The notes under the pieces are model-generated. The model made no database searches, had not been told where the DNA came from, and worked only from the letters and a program-made list of their open reading frames with translations. Made by a program: the position numbers and the translations under genes. From assembly GCF_003464595.1 (NCBI RefSeq), contig NZ_QRZF01000024.1:22784-86783 (forward strand): a stretch of DNA of 64,000 nucleotides. Direction: 5' to 3'. Below are positions 35,344-46,100 of the stretch, piece after piece (positions within the stretch are counted from its first letter, which is position 1; each line of letters opens with the position of its first letter). This stretch comes from Bacteroides intestinalis. Its GTDB lineage: Bacteria > Bacteroidota > Bacteroidia > Bacteroidales > Bacteroidaceae.

Positions 35344-35372
35344 TAGAATGGGGACAATAAGTCCCCATTCTA
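35344..35372 (-). terminator. Hairpin after SusD (RG-I locus)
   Basis: A perfect 12-bp stem (35344-35355 with 35361-35372) and a five-base loop lies 12 bases after the SusD stop. The T run after it is weak, so it may be a terminator, an attenuator or an RNA-stabilising end that keeps SusC/SusD transcript levels high. Confidence 0.65.
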
Positions 35373-35384
35373 AAAAATCATTGA

Positions 35385-37688
35385 TTAATAACCATTATTC
35401 TGGTAAGCCTTTTTAGCTGAGTCGTCTAAAGGGTTACCATTCTCGTCAGTCAATAAGTCGAGCATGGATTGAGTGAATGGTTTAAGGGTATAATGAGGTT
35501 CAAACATACCCATACCGTCACCCGTTTGGCCGATACCGTTGATCAGGTTATCAGAAGAATCCCATAAACCTTTTTGAGGAGATGCCAGTTGGTCATGGTA
35601 GATAATGCGATCTGCCTGCCAACCGGAATGGTGCAAGTTCTCATAATAAATTATTTCCTGATTCAATTCGCGTGCTAATTCATTCAGAATGAAGTTGGCA
35701 AAACGATCTTCTGTTGAAGTAGCTGTCTTGGGATACATCTCTGCTTTTGAATGATCGGAGACTCCATCCCAATAAGATTCGTCTATCAACATTGCAGATG
35801 TCATATCAACTGCTACTTCATACGGCCATTGTTGTTCGGTTTGCGATAGTTTTTCATATCCCGGCTGCAGAATGGCTATGACTTCTGCACGTTTTTCTCC
35901 GGTTTTATAGGCTGCACGTGCACGTACTGCATTAATATCGGCAATCGCTGCGTTGTAGTTACCTTTACGACCGTAGGCTTCTGCACGAAGCAGGTATGTT
36001 TCGGCGAGACGGAATAAAGGTACATCACGGCCCGATTCGTAGTGTGTATAGTTGCTACGATTCGGTTCATCGTACTTCAGAGTTGCCGGGCATGCGGTAG
36101 ACCCCATCTTGTCCAAACCAGAATAACTCTTGTCATTATAAGTATAGCTGTTTCCTTCTGCCTTTGTCGGAATACGGTAATAGTATTTATTCCCATCTTT
36201 TATCCAGCGAGCCATCAGGACAAAAGGATGCGCTAAAGCTTCATTTATGTCGATAGCGGTTTCTTTGGTATTTTCTACATAAGCAAAAGCCAGGTCGCCT
36301 TTACCCATTTTGTGTTCACCGGCTACAGCTTTGCGATTTCCCCAAGATGCTCTGGTGTACGTAGGAAGAATCTTTTCGTTAAAGTACTTTGCCATTGCAT
36401 CAGTCCACACATAAGTCTTGTTATTATCGCTGTCATAAGCATAATAGTCTAGATTGGCGGCGGGTGATGAGTTTGAATCTCCTCCCTTGAGTGCCGTTGT
36501 GTATTCTACATGGAATGATTTTTCATAACGAGAGTCAGCCTGCTTATTTACGTACAAATCGAAACCGAAATCATTGGTGAAACCAACGCGTGCAGAGGAC
36601 TTTGTAGGATATTCCCAACAGAAATCAGGAATCCCCCAGGATGCATTCGAGTAATCACCACCGAAGAAATAAGGCAAACGATTACCGTAACGACCATTAT
36701 CAGCACCTCCCATCGGACCATATACACAGGAGAGAATCAATTCATGACTGTTCTCATTTGAATAGTCTCCCATCGGATGACTAAACAGTTTTCTATAGTC
36801 TGATTCCAATGCATAATAACCATGTTCTATTACTTTCGTTGCATAATATATACAAGAATCCAAATCAGCGGTACCTTCACCTTTGTACAGCATGCCTAAA
36901 TAAGACTTTGAGTTACTGGTATCTACATGTCCATCAGCTTTCACGCCATATTCAGAACTGCCATATTTAGCACCTTGTGCACGTTGTAAATAGAGCTTTG
37001 CCAGAAAATGGGCAGCCGCACCTTTGGTTGCACGACCGAAGTCTGTGGTCAAGTTCTGTTCATTTACATCCGGTAGATGATCGTAGGCATAACGTAAGTC
37101 TCCAATCAACAGGCTATAAATACTGGGTACACTTTCGCGTACATAATTATAATTGGAAGGTAATTCTGCAGTGTATCCTTTGGGGACAAATATTTCACCA
37201 TACATTGTACTCATTATGTAAAGTGAGTAAGCACGATTGAATAAAGCTTCTGACAAAGCCTTGGCTGCATAGTTCGCATCACTTGCAAATTTTCCGAGTG
37301 CCTTACCTTCACGAATAGATAATATGGCACGGTTACAGTTATTTATGATAGGATAGAAACCTAATAATGATTTTGCATTCTCACCGCACAAGCCATTAGC
37401 ATAGCCTGCCAATTTACCGGTTGCATTCCATTCACTTGCAGAATACATGCCTCGACTAGCTGTTTTTGCAGAGAAGTTATCTACTCCCAACATTAAACTA
37501 CTTGGGCCCTGTTCATATTGTTTGGTTACACGCAAAGCATCATAGGTGCCGACTATCAGTTGTTCCAGACCTTGCTCGGTTTCAAAATAGTCCTGTGTAA
37601 TGGTAGATACCATTTTCTCTTCCAGGAAGCTATCAGTACAAGACATGCTTCCCAGTGCAATCATTGAAAGTAATATATATTTCTTCAT
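35385..37688 (-). CDS. SusD/RagB-like glycan-binding lipoprotein (RG-I locus)
   Basis: From the ATG at 37688 the product has 767 residues. This start gives a clean lipoprotein signal ending LGSMSC (Cys17); an upstream in-frame start at 37715-37718 would add ten non-signal residues. SusD features are the FLEEK start, TPR-like helices, NRAYSLYIMSTMYGE and the LRAEAYGRKGNYNAAIADINAVRARA segment. SusD proteins cap the SusC pore and bind the oligosaccharide. It is longer than many SusD homologues, with insertions between about 330 and 520. The start codon lies about 30 bases after the SusC stop. Confidence 0.95.
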   Translation of the reverse strand: MKKYILLSMIALGSMSCTDSFLEEKMVSTITQDYFETEQGLEQLIVGTYDALRVTKQYEQGPSSLMLGVDNFSAKTASRGMYSASEWNATGKLAGYANGLCGENAKSLLGFYPIINNCNRAILSIREGKALGKFASDANYAAKALSEALFNRAYSLYIMSTMYGEIFVPKGYTAELPSNYNYVRESVPSIYSLLIGDLRYAYDHLPDVNEQNLTTDFGRATKGAAAHFLAKLYLQRAQGAKYGSSEYGVKADGHVDTSNSKSYLGMLYKGEGTADLDSCIYYATKVIEHGYYALESDYRKLFSHPMGDYSNENSHELILSCVYGPMGGADNGRYGNRLPYFFGGDYSNASWGIPDFCWEYPTKSSARVGFTNDFGFDLYVNKQADSRYEKSFHVEYTTALKGGDSNSSPAANLDYYAYDSDNNKTYVWTDAMAKYFNEKILPTYTRASWGNRKAVAGEHKMGKGDLAFAYVENTKETAIDINEALAHPFVLMARWIKDGNKYYYRIPTKAEGNSYTYNDKSYSGLDKMGSTACPATLKYDEPNRSNYTHYESGRDVPLFRLAETYLLRAEAYGRKGNYNAAIADINAVRARAAYKTGEKRAEVIAILQPGYEKLSQTEQQWPYEVAVDMTSAMLIDESYWDGVSDHSKAEMYPKTATSTEDRFANFILNELARELNQEIIYYENLHHSGWQADRIIYHDQLASPQKGLWDSSDNLINGIGQTGDGMGMFEPHYTLKPFTQSMLDLLTDENGNPLDDSAKKAYQNNGY

Positions 37689-37718
37689 ATTTGTTTTATT
37701 CTTAATAGGATTCATCAA

Positions 37719-40700
37719 TTAAAAGCCAAGTCTTAAACCTATCACATAACTACGATTCAATACCGTGTTATTGGTCTGACCTCCGATAAAGTTGGTTGCG
37801 CTGGTCTTTTCACTCCATCCGGTGGTATCATCAGGATTGATACCTGCTTTCACCAACTCACCGCCAAAGATAAATGGATTCAATACCTGAGCATAAATGG
37901 AACAACTTGATGCGCCGATCTTATTCAATAATTTTTCCGGTAGTGTATATGATAGGGCAATATTACGAATGGCAATCATATTTCCCTTGGTATAACTCAT
38001 ATATGCGCTATAGTCGGTAAATGTTTCGCCACCTGCACGTGGTTGAGGGAATCTGGCACCTGTATTTTCCGGGCTCCAGGTGTCTTTTTCCACACGGCGT
38101 CCGTAAGTTTGCATTAATCCATAATATGTGTTGCCAAAGCGGCCATAAATGAATGCATTCAACTGCCAATTCTTATAAATGAAAGTAGTGGTGAATCCGC
38201 CTTCCCATTTTGGAGTAAATGAACCTAAGAAATGATTATCGTCATTGTTGAATTTACCGAAACCATTGTCCATGTATGTGACTTCCTGTTTTTGTCCATT
38301 GATATCCACTGTCTTGGTTATTGATCCCTCTGTACCTTTAGGTACTTCAATGAAATCCTGATCGACCAGTTTAGCCATGCCGGGGAACATGGTAATGCCA
38401 TTGGCTTTATAGACTGCCAATAATTTCTGGTCTTCGGGTGTATTTTGCCACAAACGATCATATTTGTAAGTCCATACCTCATTGATAGGCTTTCCGATAA
38501 ACCAACCATTAGCGGTATCATCATTTTTGCCATCGGCCAGTTCTACGATTTTCTCTTTATTGGTAGAGAAGGTAAAATCAGTTTTCCAGGTGAAATCTTT
38601 GGTCTGGATATTTGTGGTAGAGAGGGTTATTTCAAAACCTTTATTCTGAGTCTTACCTATATTTGATAAGATCTGAGTATATCCGGTCATGATAGGAATT
38701 GAACGGTTCAGCAGCAGATCGGAAGTTTTGGCAACATAGTATTCAACACTACCATTGATTCTGTTATTTAGGAATCCAAAGTCGATTCCCACGTTCGTAG
38801 AAGCTGTTTTTTCCCAACCTAGCATTTTGTTGGGCAATACGGAAGCTTTGGCACCTGTAGTATTGGTGGTTACGCCGCCTTGTCCGAAAGGCTTGTTAGC
38901 CCATTGGGAAACCATAGATCCTCCTGTCTGATAAGGACTTACAGAAGCATTACCGGTAACACCATATCCCACACGCACTTTCAAAGTATTAATCCAGTTG
39001 ATACTTTTAATGAAATCTTCTTCATTCAGTTTCCATGCCAATGCTGCTGAAGGGAAGAAATCCCATTTGTTGCCTACAGCTAACATGGAAGCACCATCCC
39101 AGCGACCTGTTAAAGTCAGCAGATAGCGATCCATCAATGAGTAATTGACACGAGCCATATAAGAAGCCCGTTGTTGTTCGCTGAATGAGGAGCCTATACC
39201 TGCTTTTGAAGTGTTCGAATCACCTACGCTATACCATAAGGCGGTAGGGAACTTACATTCGTAAGCACGTACTTCTATACCTTCTGTACGATAATATTCA
39301 GCTGATTGCATCAATGTCAGGCCTAAAGAGTGAATCTTATTGAATGTCTTGTTTACAAAGATCATATTCTCCAGTGTCCATGCCAGTTTCTGACTTTGAT
39401 TGTTGTAAGCTACATTCGGTTCTGTTGAGGCATAACCTAGCGGATTGGTAAAGTCATTGCCATAATAACTACCTTCACGAGCATTGCGATATTGAGAGCC
39501 AAAGTTGGTACGCCATTTTACTCCTTCCAATGGAGCCCATATCTTGCCAAAATCAAGTTCTGCAAAAGAGCTTAACATGACACCATAATAGCGTGTTTCA
39601 TTTTGAGCCTGGTCAATGTTCAATAAAGCATTGTGCTGTGAGGGACCATCTGACGGACTCAGTAATTCTCCATTTTCATCATACGCCGGTGCGTAGGGCA
39701 TCAGATTGGTAGCTAAACCATAAGAGTCCTTAGCCGTTGTATTTGAGAAGTTGCTGACAATACCGTAGTTTTTAATGGAATGACTGATATTCACTCCCAT
39801 ACCGACTTTCAAAAAGTCAGTAGCCTGGATTTCACCATTCAAATTTATTGTATAACGTTTATAGTCCTGATCCTTCATCGGAGATTGCTGATCCAGATAG
39901 GCTAATGACATATACAGTTTGGACTTTTCTGTTCCGGCGGAAAGTGACATTTGGTGGTTGTGGGTAACTGCCGTACGGGTTACATAATCAGTCCAGGGAG
40001 TAGTTGGAATCTTTGAAGAATCATAGACCGGTACTCTGGCGGCATATCCTAATACATCCTGCTCATATTTGGTTGCATCACGTAGTACAGGAGTACCGTC
40101 GGCATTAAACTGGAACGCTGAATTGAAGACCGGACGCAGATAAGGATATTTGGTCACTCCACCAAAATAAGCATCTCCATCGATGTCGGGGTCTGGGGCA
40201 TTACCATATTTGCCGGTATATGCGCCTGCATTAATATTGGATTGCCGATTCCAATCAATCAATTCCCCCGAATTCATCCAATCGGTCATTGAATCAATCT
40301 TTGAGAAGGAAATGGAACCATCATAATTAATCGTCACTTTACCAGTTTTCCCCTTTTTGGTAGTGATCAGGACGACACCATTCGCACCGCGTGAACCGTA
40401 GATTGCGGTAGCGGATGCATCTTTCAGGATTTCCATAGATTCGATATCATTGGGATTGACGTCAGCCATAGACCCCGCAGTCATAGGAATACCATCGATT
40501 ACGTATAATGGGTCGTTACTTGCATTGATAGAGCGGTTACCACGAATGCGTACATCGCCCAATTCTCCCGGTCGGTTATTAGAAGTAATCTGTACGCCGG
40601 CTGCCTTACCCTGCATGGCTTGCAAAGCATTCTGTACGGGGCGTTCTCTGATGGTTTTTGCAGTCACCTGGGTTAATGCTCCGGTTACATCACTTTTCTT

Positions 40701-41078
40701 GGCAACACCATAACCTACGACAACTACCTCATCCAGAATCTCGCTATCTTCTTCTAATGTAATTTGGAAACTGGACTGACCTTTCACTGGAATATCCAAG
40801 GTTTTATATCCGACGAAGCTAACCTGAATCGTCCCATTATCAGGAACATTCGAAATAGTAAATTTGCCTTCAAAATCAGTAATTGATCCGTTAGTAGTAC
40901 CTTTTACTACTACACTGGCGCCAATTACAGATTCACCAGTTTTGTCGAGGACAGTTCCCGAAATAGTTTTGCTTTGTGCAGAGGCTTCTATAGCCAGTAC
41001 TGAAAATAAAGCAACGAAGAACAGCCGCTGGACTTTTTCCAAGCGACTAAACAGACTTGATTTTTTTCTGTTTTTCAT
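37719..41078 (-). CDS. SusC/RagA-like TonB-dependent receptor (RG-I locus)
   Basis: The 1119-residue outer-membrane protein imports oligosaccharides using TonB energy. In order it has a signal peptide ending ASAQ, a carboxypeptidase-regulatory-like domain (about 37-115), a TonB-box-like LDEVVVVGYG, a plug (about 125-240, with VRIRGNRSINASNDPLYVIDG) and a 22-strand barrel ending YVIGLRLGF. It is paired with SusD directly downstream. Its N-terminal 120 residues and 5' leader closely resemble those of the other SusC at 46867, while the barrels differ. In this context its ligand is probably RG-I-derived, by inference. Confidence 0.96.
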   Translation of the reverse strand: MKNRKKSSLFSRLEKVQRLFFVALFSVLAIEASAQSKTISGTVLDKTGESVIGASVVVKGTTNGSITDFEGKFTISNVPDNGTIQVSFVGYKTLDIPVKGQSSFQITLEEDSEILDEVVVVGYGVAKKSDVTGALTQVTAKTIRERPVQNALQAMQGKAAGVQITSNNRPGELGDVRIRGNRSINASNDPLYVIDGIPMTAGSMADVNPNDIESMEILKDASATAIYGSRGANGVVLITTKKGKTGKVTINYDGSISFSKIDSMTDWMNSGELIDWNRQSNINAGAYTGKYGNAPDPDIDGDAYFGGVTKYPYLRPVFNSAFQFNADGTPVLRDATKYEQDVLGYAARVPVYDSSKIPTTPWTDYVTRTAVTHNHQMSLSAGTEKSKLYMSLAYLDQQSPMKDQDYKRYTINLNGEIQATDFLKVGMGVNISHSIKNYGIVSNFSNTTAKDSYGLATNLMPYAPAYDENGELLSPSDGPSQHNALLNIDQAQNETRYYGVMLSSFAELDFGKIWAPLEGVKWRTNFGSQYRNAREGSYYGNDFTNPLGYASTEPNVAYNNQSQKLAWTLENMIFVNKTFNKIHSLGLTLMQSAEYYRTEGIEVRAYECKFPTALWYSVGDSNTSKAGIGSSFSEQQRASYMARVNYSLMDRYLLTLTGRWDGASMLAVGNKWDFFPSAALAWKLNEEDFIKSINWINTLKVRVGYGVTGNASVSPYQTGGSMVSQWANKPFGQGGVTTNTTGAKASVLPNKMLGWEKTASTNVGIDFGFLNNRINGSVEYYVAKTSDLLLNRSIPIMTGYTQILSNIGKTQNKGFEITLSTTNIQTKDFTWKTDFTFSTNKEKIVELADGKNDDTANGWFIGKPINEVWTYKYDRLWQNTPEDQKLLAVYKANGITMFPGMAKLVDQDFIEVPKGTEGSITKTVDINGQKQEVTYMDNGFGKFNNDDNHFLGSFTPKWEGGFTTTFIYKNWQLNAFIYGRFGNTYYGLMQTYGRRVEKDTWSPENTGARFPQPRAGGETFTDYSAYMSYTKGNMIAIRNIALSYTLPEKLLNKIGASSCSIYAQVLNPFIFGGELVKAGINPDDTTGWSEKTSATNFIGGQTNNTVLNRSYVIGLRLGF

Positions 41079-41085
41079 ACTTAAA

Positions 41086-41107
41086 TTATTAAGTTAAACA
41101 AAAGTTA
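41086..41107 (-). promoter_or_regulatory. Conserved susC leader element (first copy)
   Basis: A 22-base stretch before the SusC start, beginning TAACTTTTGTTTAAC on the minus strand, is identical to 46838-46859 before the other SusC. Such identity outside coding sequence suggests shared post-transcriptional or translational control. Confidence 0.6.
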
Positions 41108-41172
41108 ACTTGATAATGATGAAAAAAATGACTTATGGAGTATTTTGAGTGAGGTTTTAAGAAGACCCGATA

Positions 41173-41180
41173 CAATAATA
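41173..41180 (-). promoter_or_regulatory. Possible -7 box of the RG-I susC gene
   Basis: The minus strand reads TATTATTG, one base off TAnnTTTG, leaving a leader of about 90 bases that includes the conserved element. This is a weak call. Confidence 0.35.
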
Positions 41181-41280
41181 CGATCTATTTGCCGAATTGA
41201 GAAATATATACTTTAGTTATTACTATGATTAATCTTACTGTGAAGGAAGTGTTTTTAACCCTACTTATAATCCTCCACAT

Positions 41281-41387
41281 ACCAAGTCCGTGTCAAGCCC
41301 GTACCAAGTCCGTGTCAAGTCCGTACGAACTCGCATCTATAGAATACGGAGATGATACGGAGTAAACGCGGTTCGGATACGGTTGAG
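41281..41387. repeat. Phased 11-bp repeat array with inverted halves
   Basis: Four consecutive 11-mers related to ACCAAGTCCGT (41281-41291, 41292-41302, 41303-41313, 41314-41324) are followed by a centre near 41335. Four 11-mers in the opposite orientation come next, starting ATACGG or similar (41344-41354, 41355-41365, 41366-41376, 41377-41387). The first and third units are identical. The period matches about one DNA turn, so bound proteins would line up on one face. The array lies 27 bases after the stop of the recombinase gene, between it and susC. Confidence 0.8.
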
Positions 41388-41413
41388 GCTTTGAACTAAG
41401 ATTATTCAAATTG

Positions 41414-42595
41414 CTATTTTATTAACTGATCGAAAATTGCCCTGAAAACTTTATCCGCGTGTTCCTGCATGATCCGTATATAGTTAAATATAGGTCGGTT
41501 GTTTTTCATGCTATGTCCTATACAATATTCTATCTTTTCTATTTCGATCCCCATATTATAGCCATGTTGGGCAAATGTTTTTCTGGCGGAGTAATAAGAG
41601 ACTTTCCTGTTAACTCCTGCCAAATTCGCCACCTTATATATATGTCTGAAAACTAAACTATAGACTTTTTCATAAGATGAATACTTGCCGAAGACCAGTT
41701 TCCCATTATCTGAGATATAGTTATCAATGATTACCTGTGCTTCCGGCTGAATGGTAAAAGCTATTTCATTCTCACTCTTTTTACTATTCCGCGTCTTATG
41801 GCGTACATACCGCATACTGTTTTGGTTCTTGAAATTATATTCCATTAAGTCTCTCAAATTAATGCCTCCTAAATAATAGGTAAGCATAAATATGTCCCGA
41901 GCCATTATTTGTGCTGACTTGAATAATTTCACATCACGTATCCTTTTCAACTCTTCCACAGTCAAATCCAGTTCTCTGACATTGCTAACGGGCATTTTGA
42001 AAAGGACAAAAGGGTGAACCTGGTAACTCACATAATTCATTTTACCGGCATAATTGAGTATTACCTTTATTAAAGTAAGGTAGATCCTAATGGATGTTTC
42101 CGATAATCCCTCATCTTTCATCGCATTGGCAAATCCTTGTATTTGTAATGGACTCAATTGTACTAAAGGAAAATCTCCTTTCATATATTTCAGGAATTTC
42201 TCACAAGCTATATTATATAGCTTATAAGATTTCTTTTGTTCTTCAGTATTCATGAGGGAAAGATACTCATTTGCCACAGTCTTAAAAGTAATACCTGTTT
42301 TTTGTTGTTCGCGAGTGATAGTATGTATTAGCTCTGTACATGATAAAGTTGGCAAATAATGAATGGATGATAGGATTTCTTCATATTCATAGATTATTTT
42401 GCGGAGACAAGTGTTAATATTTGCTGCATTTTCGTGCCTGACAACTCTGCCATTTTTCATTTGACTTGCAGAATCCAATATAAATTGAGTTGAAATATAT
42501 CTGGTTTGCGAGCGATGCGCTACTGCAATTCTTATTCTATGTTTTCCGTTAGATAGCTTTTTAGTTGGTACAATTACTATTGAAAGATTAGCCAT
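41414..42595 (-). CDS. Tyrosine recombinase/integrase family protein
   Basis: From ATG 42595 the product has 393 residues; the longer frame begins with TTG inside a promoter box, so this ATG is preferred. An N-terminal arm-type domain and a SAM-like core-binding domain (about 95-195) precede the catalytic domain. There the C-terminal residues are recognisable: an Arg in YYSARKTFAQHG, His in IGHS and Tyr in IFNYIRI as the likely nucleophile. The first catalytic Arg is less clear (YYLGGINLRDL). The family integrates elements or inverts DNA. No other phage or conjugation gene is nearby. The gene lies between two susC-type loci and beside the phased repeats, so local recombination or a relict island is possible. 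Confidence 0.88.
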   Translation of the reverse strand: MANLSIVIVPTKKLSNGKHRIRIAVAHRSQTRYISTQFILDSASQMKNGRVVRHENAANINTCLRKIIYEYEEILSSIHYLPTLSCTELIHTITREQQKTGITFKTVANEYLSLMNTEEQKKSYKLYNIACEKFLKYMKGDFPLVQLSPLQIQGFANAMKDEGLSETSIRIYLTLIKVILNYAGKMNYVSYQVHPFVLFKMPVSNVRELDLTVEELKRIRDVKLFKSAQIMARDIFMLTYYLGGINLRDLMEYNFKNQNSMRYVRHKTRNSKKSENEIAFTIQPEAQVIIDNYISDNGKLVFGKYSSYEKVYSLVFRHIYKVANLAGVNRKVSYYSARKTFAQHGYNMGIEIEKIEYCIGHSMKNNRPIFNYIRIMQEHADKVFRAIFDQLIK

Positions 42596-42679
42596 ATTCG
42601 TTTTTGGGTTTATACGTTTTTTGATACAAGTACAAGTGCCCACTAAAGCAGGATAATTAAAAATTAAATAGACTTGGTT

Positions 42680-42687
42680 CAAAAATA
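42680..42687 (-). promoter_or_regulatory. -7 promoter box of the recombinase gene
   Basis: The minus strand reads TATTTTTG about 85 bases before the ATG at 42595. It overlaps the TTG that would begin the longer reading frame, which argues against that longer start. Confidence 0.5.
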
Positions 42688-43029
42688 CATTGTCTCCCGA
42701 ATACTACTGCATACAGCAGAGTTACAAATTCAAGTTTGTTGATTTGAGTTTCTCCATCAGCTATCTAATTCCCAAATATCACAAAGAATTATTGCGGCTT
42801 TCTTGTAGACACTAATGAATGCAAATATAAACTTATTTATTGAAAGTATGTGTTTCATGAATGGGGATTAAAGGACGGTCATATACTGTAGTGCAGACAA
42901 TCATTGACGCATTCAGGATTATATAGAGTTGTATGAGATTAACCATAAAACTTGATTAATAATAAAGAATATCTATACAAGAACCTGTTTTCTTGTATGT
43001 TTCCCCTTATAAATAGGATTTTATTCCAT

Positions 43030-43041
43030 TTATTGGTACTA
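43030..43041 (+). promoter_or_regulatory. Shared 12-mer operator candidate before GH106
   Basis: TTATTGGTACTA is identical to 56709-56720 and lies 29 bases before the -7 box at 43071; the other copy lies 30 bases before its -7 box. This is a probable binding site of the second HTCS. Confidence 0.6.
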
Positions 43042-43070
43042 GACCGCATGCTTGAATAATTTCCTTGCGT

Positions 43071-43078
43071 TACTTTTG
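43071..43078 (+). promoter_or_regulatory. -7 promoter box of GH106
   Basis: TACTTTTG matches TAnnTTTG and lies 59 bases before the first ATG. No clear -33 TTTG is present, as expected if an activator is needed. Confidence 0.6.
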
Positions 43079-43137
43079 TCTATGAAAACTTTTATTCAGA
43101 TAAATGAAGTTGAACCGAAGAATTTAATAAATAATGT

Positions 43138-46100
43138 ATGATGAACAAAAAAGATTTAGTATTTGCAGTAGGTTGTCTATTGACTTGTATGGCTTGTTCA
43201 AACCAGTCAGGTATCAAACAATCAACGTTGGCACAGGCATGGGAGGAATTTTCTCATCCGCAAGACTCTACCCGTACGAAAGTATGGTGGTTTCATGGAG
43301 AGACAGAAACAACTCGTGAAGGTATCACTGCCGATTTGGAAGCTTATAAGAAAGCAGGTGTTGGCGGAGTCGTTTACTATGATCAGGTACATGGGAAGTG
43401 TGAAAATGCGCTCCTTGCTTTTGAACCGGCATGGTGGGATATGCTTCGTTTTGCGGCTTTGGAAGCACAACGTATCGGACTTTCTTTCGAAATAAACCTC
43501 TCTAACGGATTTGTAGCGGGTGGTCCTTGGATTACAAAGAAACTGGGGATGCAGAGGTTGACGGCTAGTGATACATTGGTGAATGGCGGAAAACGTTTAT
43601 CAATAACTCTGCCGACTCCAGGAAAGAAAGAATTTTGGGATGTAGCCGTATTGGCTTTTCCTGCTCCCCAAGATGCTTGGCAAACATCCCGCAATTGTTT
43701 GCCTAAAATAACTTGTAACCTTCCTCAGTTATCGGGAGTGGATTTTTTTAAATCAAATGAATCATTAGTTGAGATACCATCTCAACCAACAGGAAAATCG
43801 GTTTATGTTAACTTGGATTTTGGTACAGACTTTACAGCTCGGAGCATTAGTTATCAAGTGCGTCCACGTGGTGCAAAATCTTCAACCGGGGCTATGAATC
43901 CTCCAGGACCTCCAGCCGACAGTTTTTATGGCATGGGATATCAAAAATTACCTGATGTAGGACAGTTGGAAGTCTCGGATGATGGTGTAAACTATCGAAA
44001 GGTCTGTGATTTGAAACCGATTTACCAAACTCCCAGTAATAGTTGGATACAAAAAACGATTTCTTTTCCTACTATAACAGGACGCTATTTCCGTTTGAAC
44101 TTCCATGATTGGGCATTGCCCAAAGACAATCGGCCGGATTTATTCATAGGTGATATCCAATTGTCTTCACGTGCCCGGATGGACCAATGGGAAGAACGTG
44201 CAGCACTCTATTCGGAATATATAGAGAAGAACCTGACTCCGGATTATCCATCTTCAGTAGAAATAGATCCTTCGAAGATTATTGATTTGACAGAGAAGAT
44301 GGATCAAAATGGTAGATTGGAATGGGATGTCCCTGAAGGAAACTGGGTAATTATGCGTTTCGCCCATGAACCAACGGGAGCGACTATACGTCATGGGCGA
44401 GCTAATTTTATGGGATTAGAATGTGATAAAATGTCTGTAGAGGCGGTTACTACTCATTGGCGTAATTATACAGAGCCTATTTTAGATTCTTTGCAGGCTG
44501 TAGGTTGCTTGCCTATGGGAGTAACTATGGATAGTCATGAAGGAGGAGCTCAAAACTGGACTCCTGGTTTTGAACAAGAATTTTTTCAGAGAAAAGGATA
44601 TAGCATGCATCGCTATTTACCTGTTATGATGGGATATATTGTTGGTTCAAGAACAGAGAGTGATGGCTTCTTATATGACATGCGCCGTACCATGGCAGAT
44701 ATGATCTCAGATAACTATTATGGTACTTTACAAAAGCTTTGTAATGAGAGAGGGATAGAATTTACTGCTCAGGCTACTGGAAATGGTTTAAGTCTGGTAG
44801 CTGATAATTTACAAGCAAAAGGGCGGGTGTATAAGCCTCAGGGAGAATTCTGGACTTCACACCCTGACGGTGGATATGATGTGAAAGAAACTTCATCGGC
44901 AGCACATTTTTATGGTAAGCATATAGCTTCAGCAGAAGCTTTCACTGGTAGCCGTTTCTACCACAACTTTGCTGATCAAAAAAATGCTGGTGATTATGCC
45001 TATGCTTTTGGTGTAAATGAGTTTGTACTTTGTGCCTCGGCTTATCAACCCTGGATTGATAAATATCCCGGGAGTACAGCCGGAGGTAAACACTATTGTT
45101 TAAATCGTAATAATACTTATTGGGAATATAGTCGTCCGTTTTGGGACTATCAAGCACGTTGCACAGGCTTGATGAGAAAAGGAATGCCAGTCATTGATAT
45201 TTGTATTTATCTGGGGCAGAATCCTCCAGTCAAGCTACTGTCTTATCGTCTGCCTGAAATACCCGAAGGTTACGACTTTGATGTCTGTACAGCCGAGGCT
45301 TTGGTGACGCGTACTACTGCTATCAATGGGCAGTTAACTTTGCCGGATGGTATGAGCTACCGGATTTTGGTGATTCAACGCAACAATGATATGCCACTTC
45401 ATGTATTACGCCATATTGCAAAGCTTGTGAAAGGCGGAGTGACTGTTTGCGGACCTCGCCCTGAAGGATCAGGCTCCTTAAAAGATGCTGCTGAAGTTAA
45501 GGAGTATCAAGCATTGGTTGCAGAATTATGGGGAACAGATGATTCTGCTTCTGGTATACGTACTATTGGTAAAGGAAAACTTTATAGCGGGTTATCTCTT
45601 CCTGAAGTACTGGTTTGTGAGGGTATTCATCCGGATATAACAATAAAGAGTGGAAACACAATTAAAGATAAAGTGTATTTTACTCATCGTCGTTTATCAG
45701 ATGCTGATGTTTACTTTTTGAATAATCATAGTGAACGGGCATTTAATGATACCATTCGTCTGCGTACTGAAGCACGTTATGCCGAATATTGGGATGCTGT
45801 GACAGGATCCCGGTTTGCATTGCCTCTTGAAGCTTCAGGTAACACCGGAATGTTACTCAAATTTGTTTTAGCTCCAAGAGAATCGGGCTTTATTGTGACA
45901 TCCGATCATCCAAATACAGACTTGTTACCTAGAATTGCAAATATAAAAGAAGATATTACTTCTATTGATGGCTCTTGGAATGTTTATTTTGACCCGAAAT
46001 GCGGTGGTCCAGGTGAAATTATGTTCGATGAGTTGATTGACTGGACAAAGCATATGGATCCTGCTATCCGCTTTTATTCTGGTACTGCTGTTTACCAGAA

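Larger units (their letters stand above)
42596..43137. other. Divergent intergenic region between recombinase and GH106
   Basis: This stretch of more than 500 bases is AT-rich with no convincing gene. It holds a minus-strand -7 box for the recombinase near 42680, another minus-strand TATATTTG match at 42832-42839, and the operator and -7 box of GH106 on the right side. Confidence 0.6.

Noticed and set aside
41281..41387. CRISPR array
   Set aside because: Units are 11 bases and directly adjacent with no unique spacers, and no cas genes are present.
42596..42682. Longer start (TTG at 42682) for the recombinase
   Set aside because: The TTG lies inside a TAnnTTTG promoter box, and the extra 29 residues are not typical of the family.
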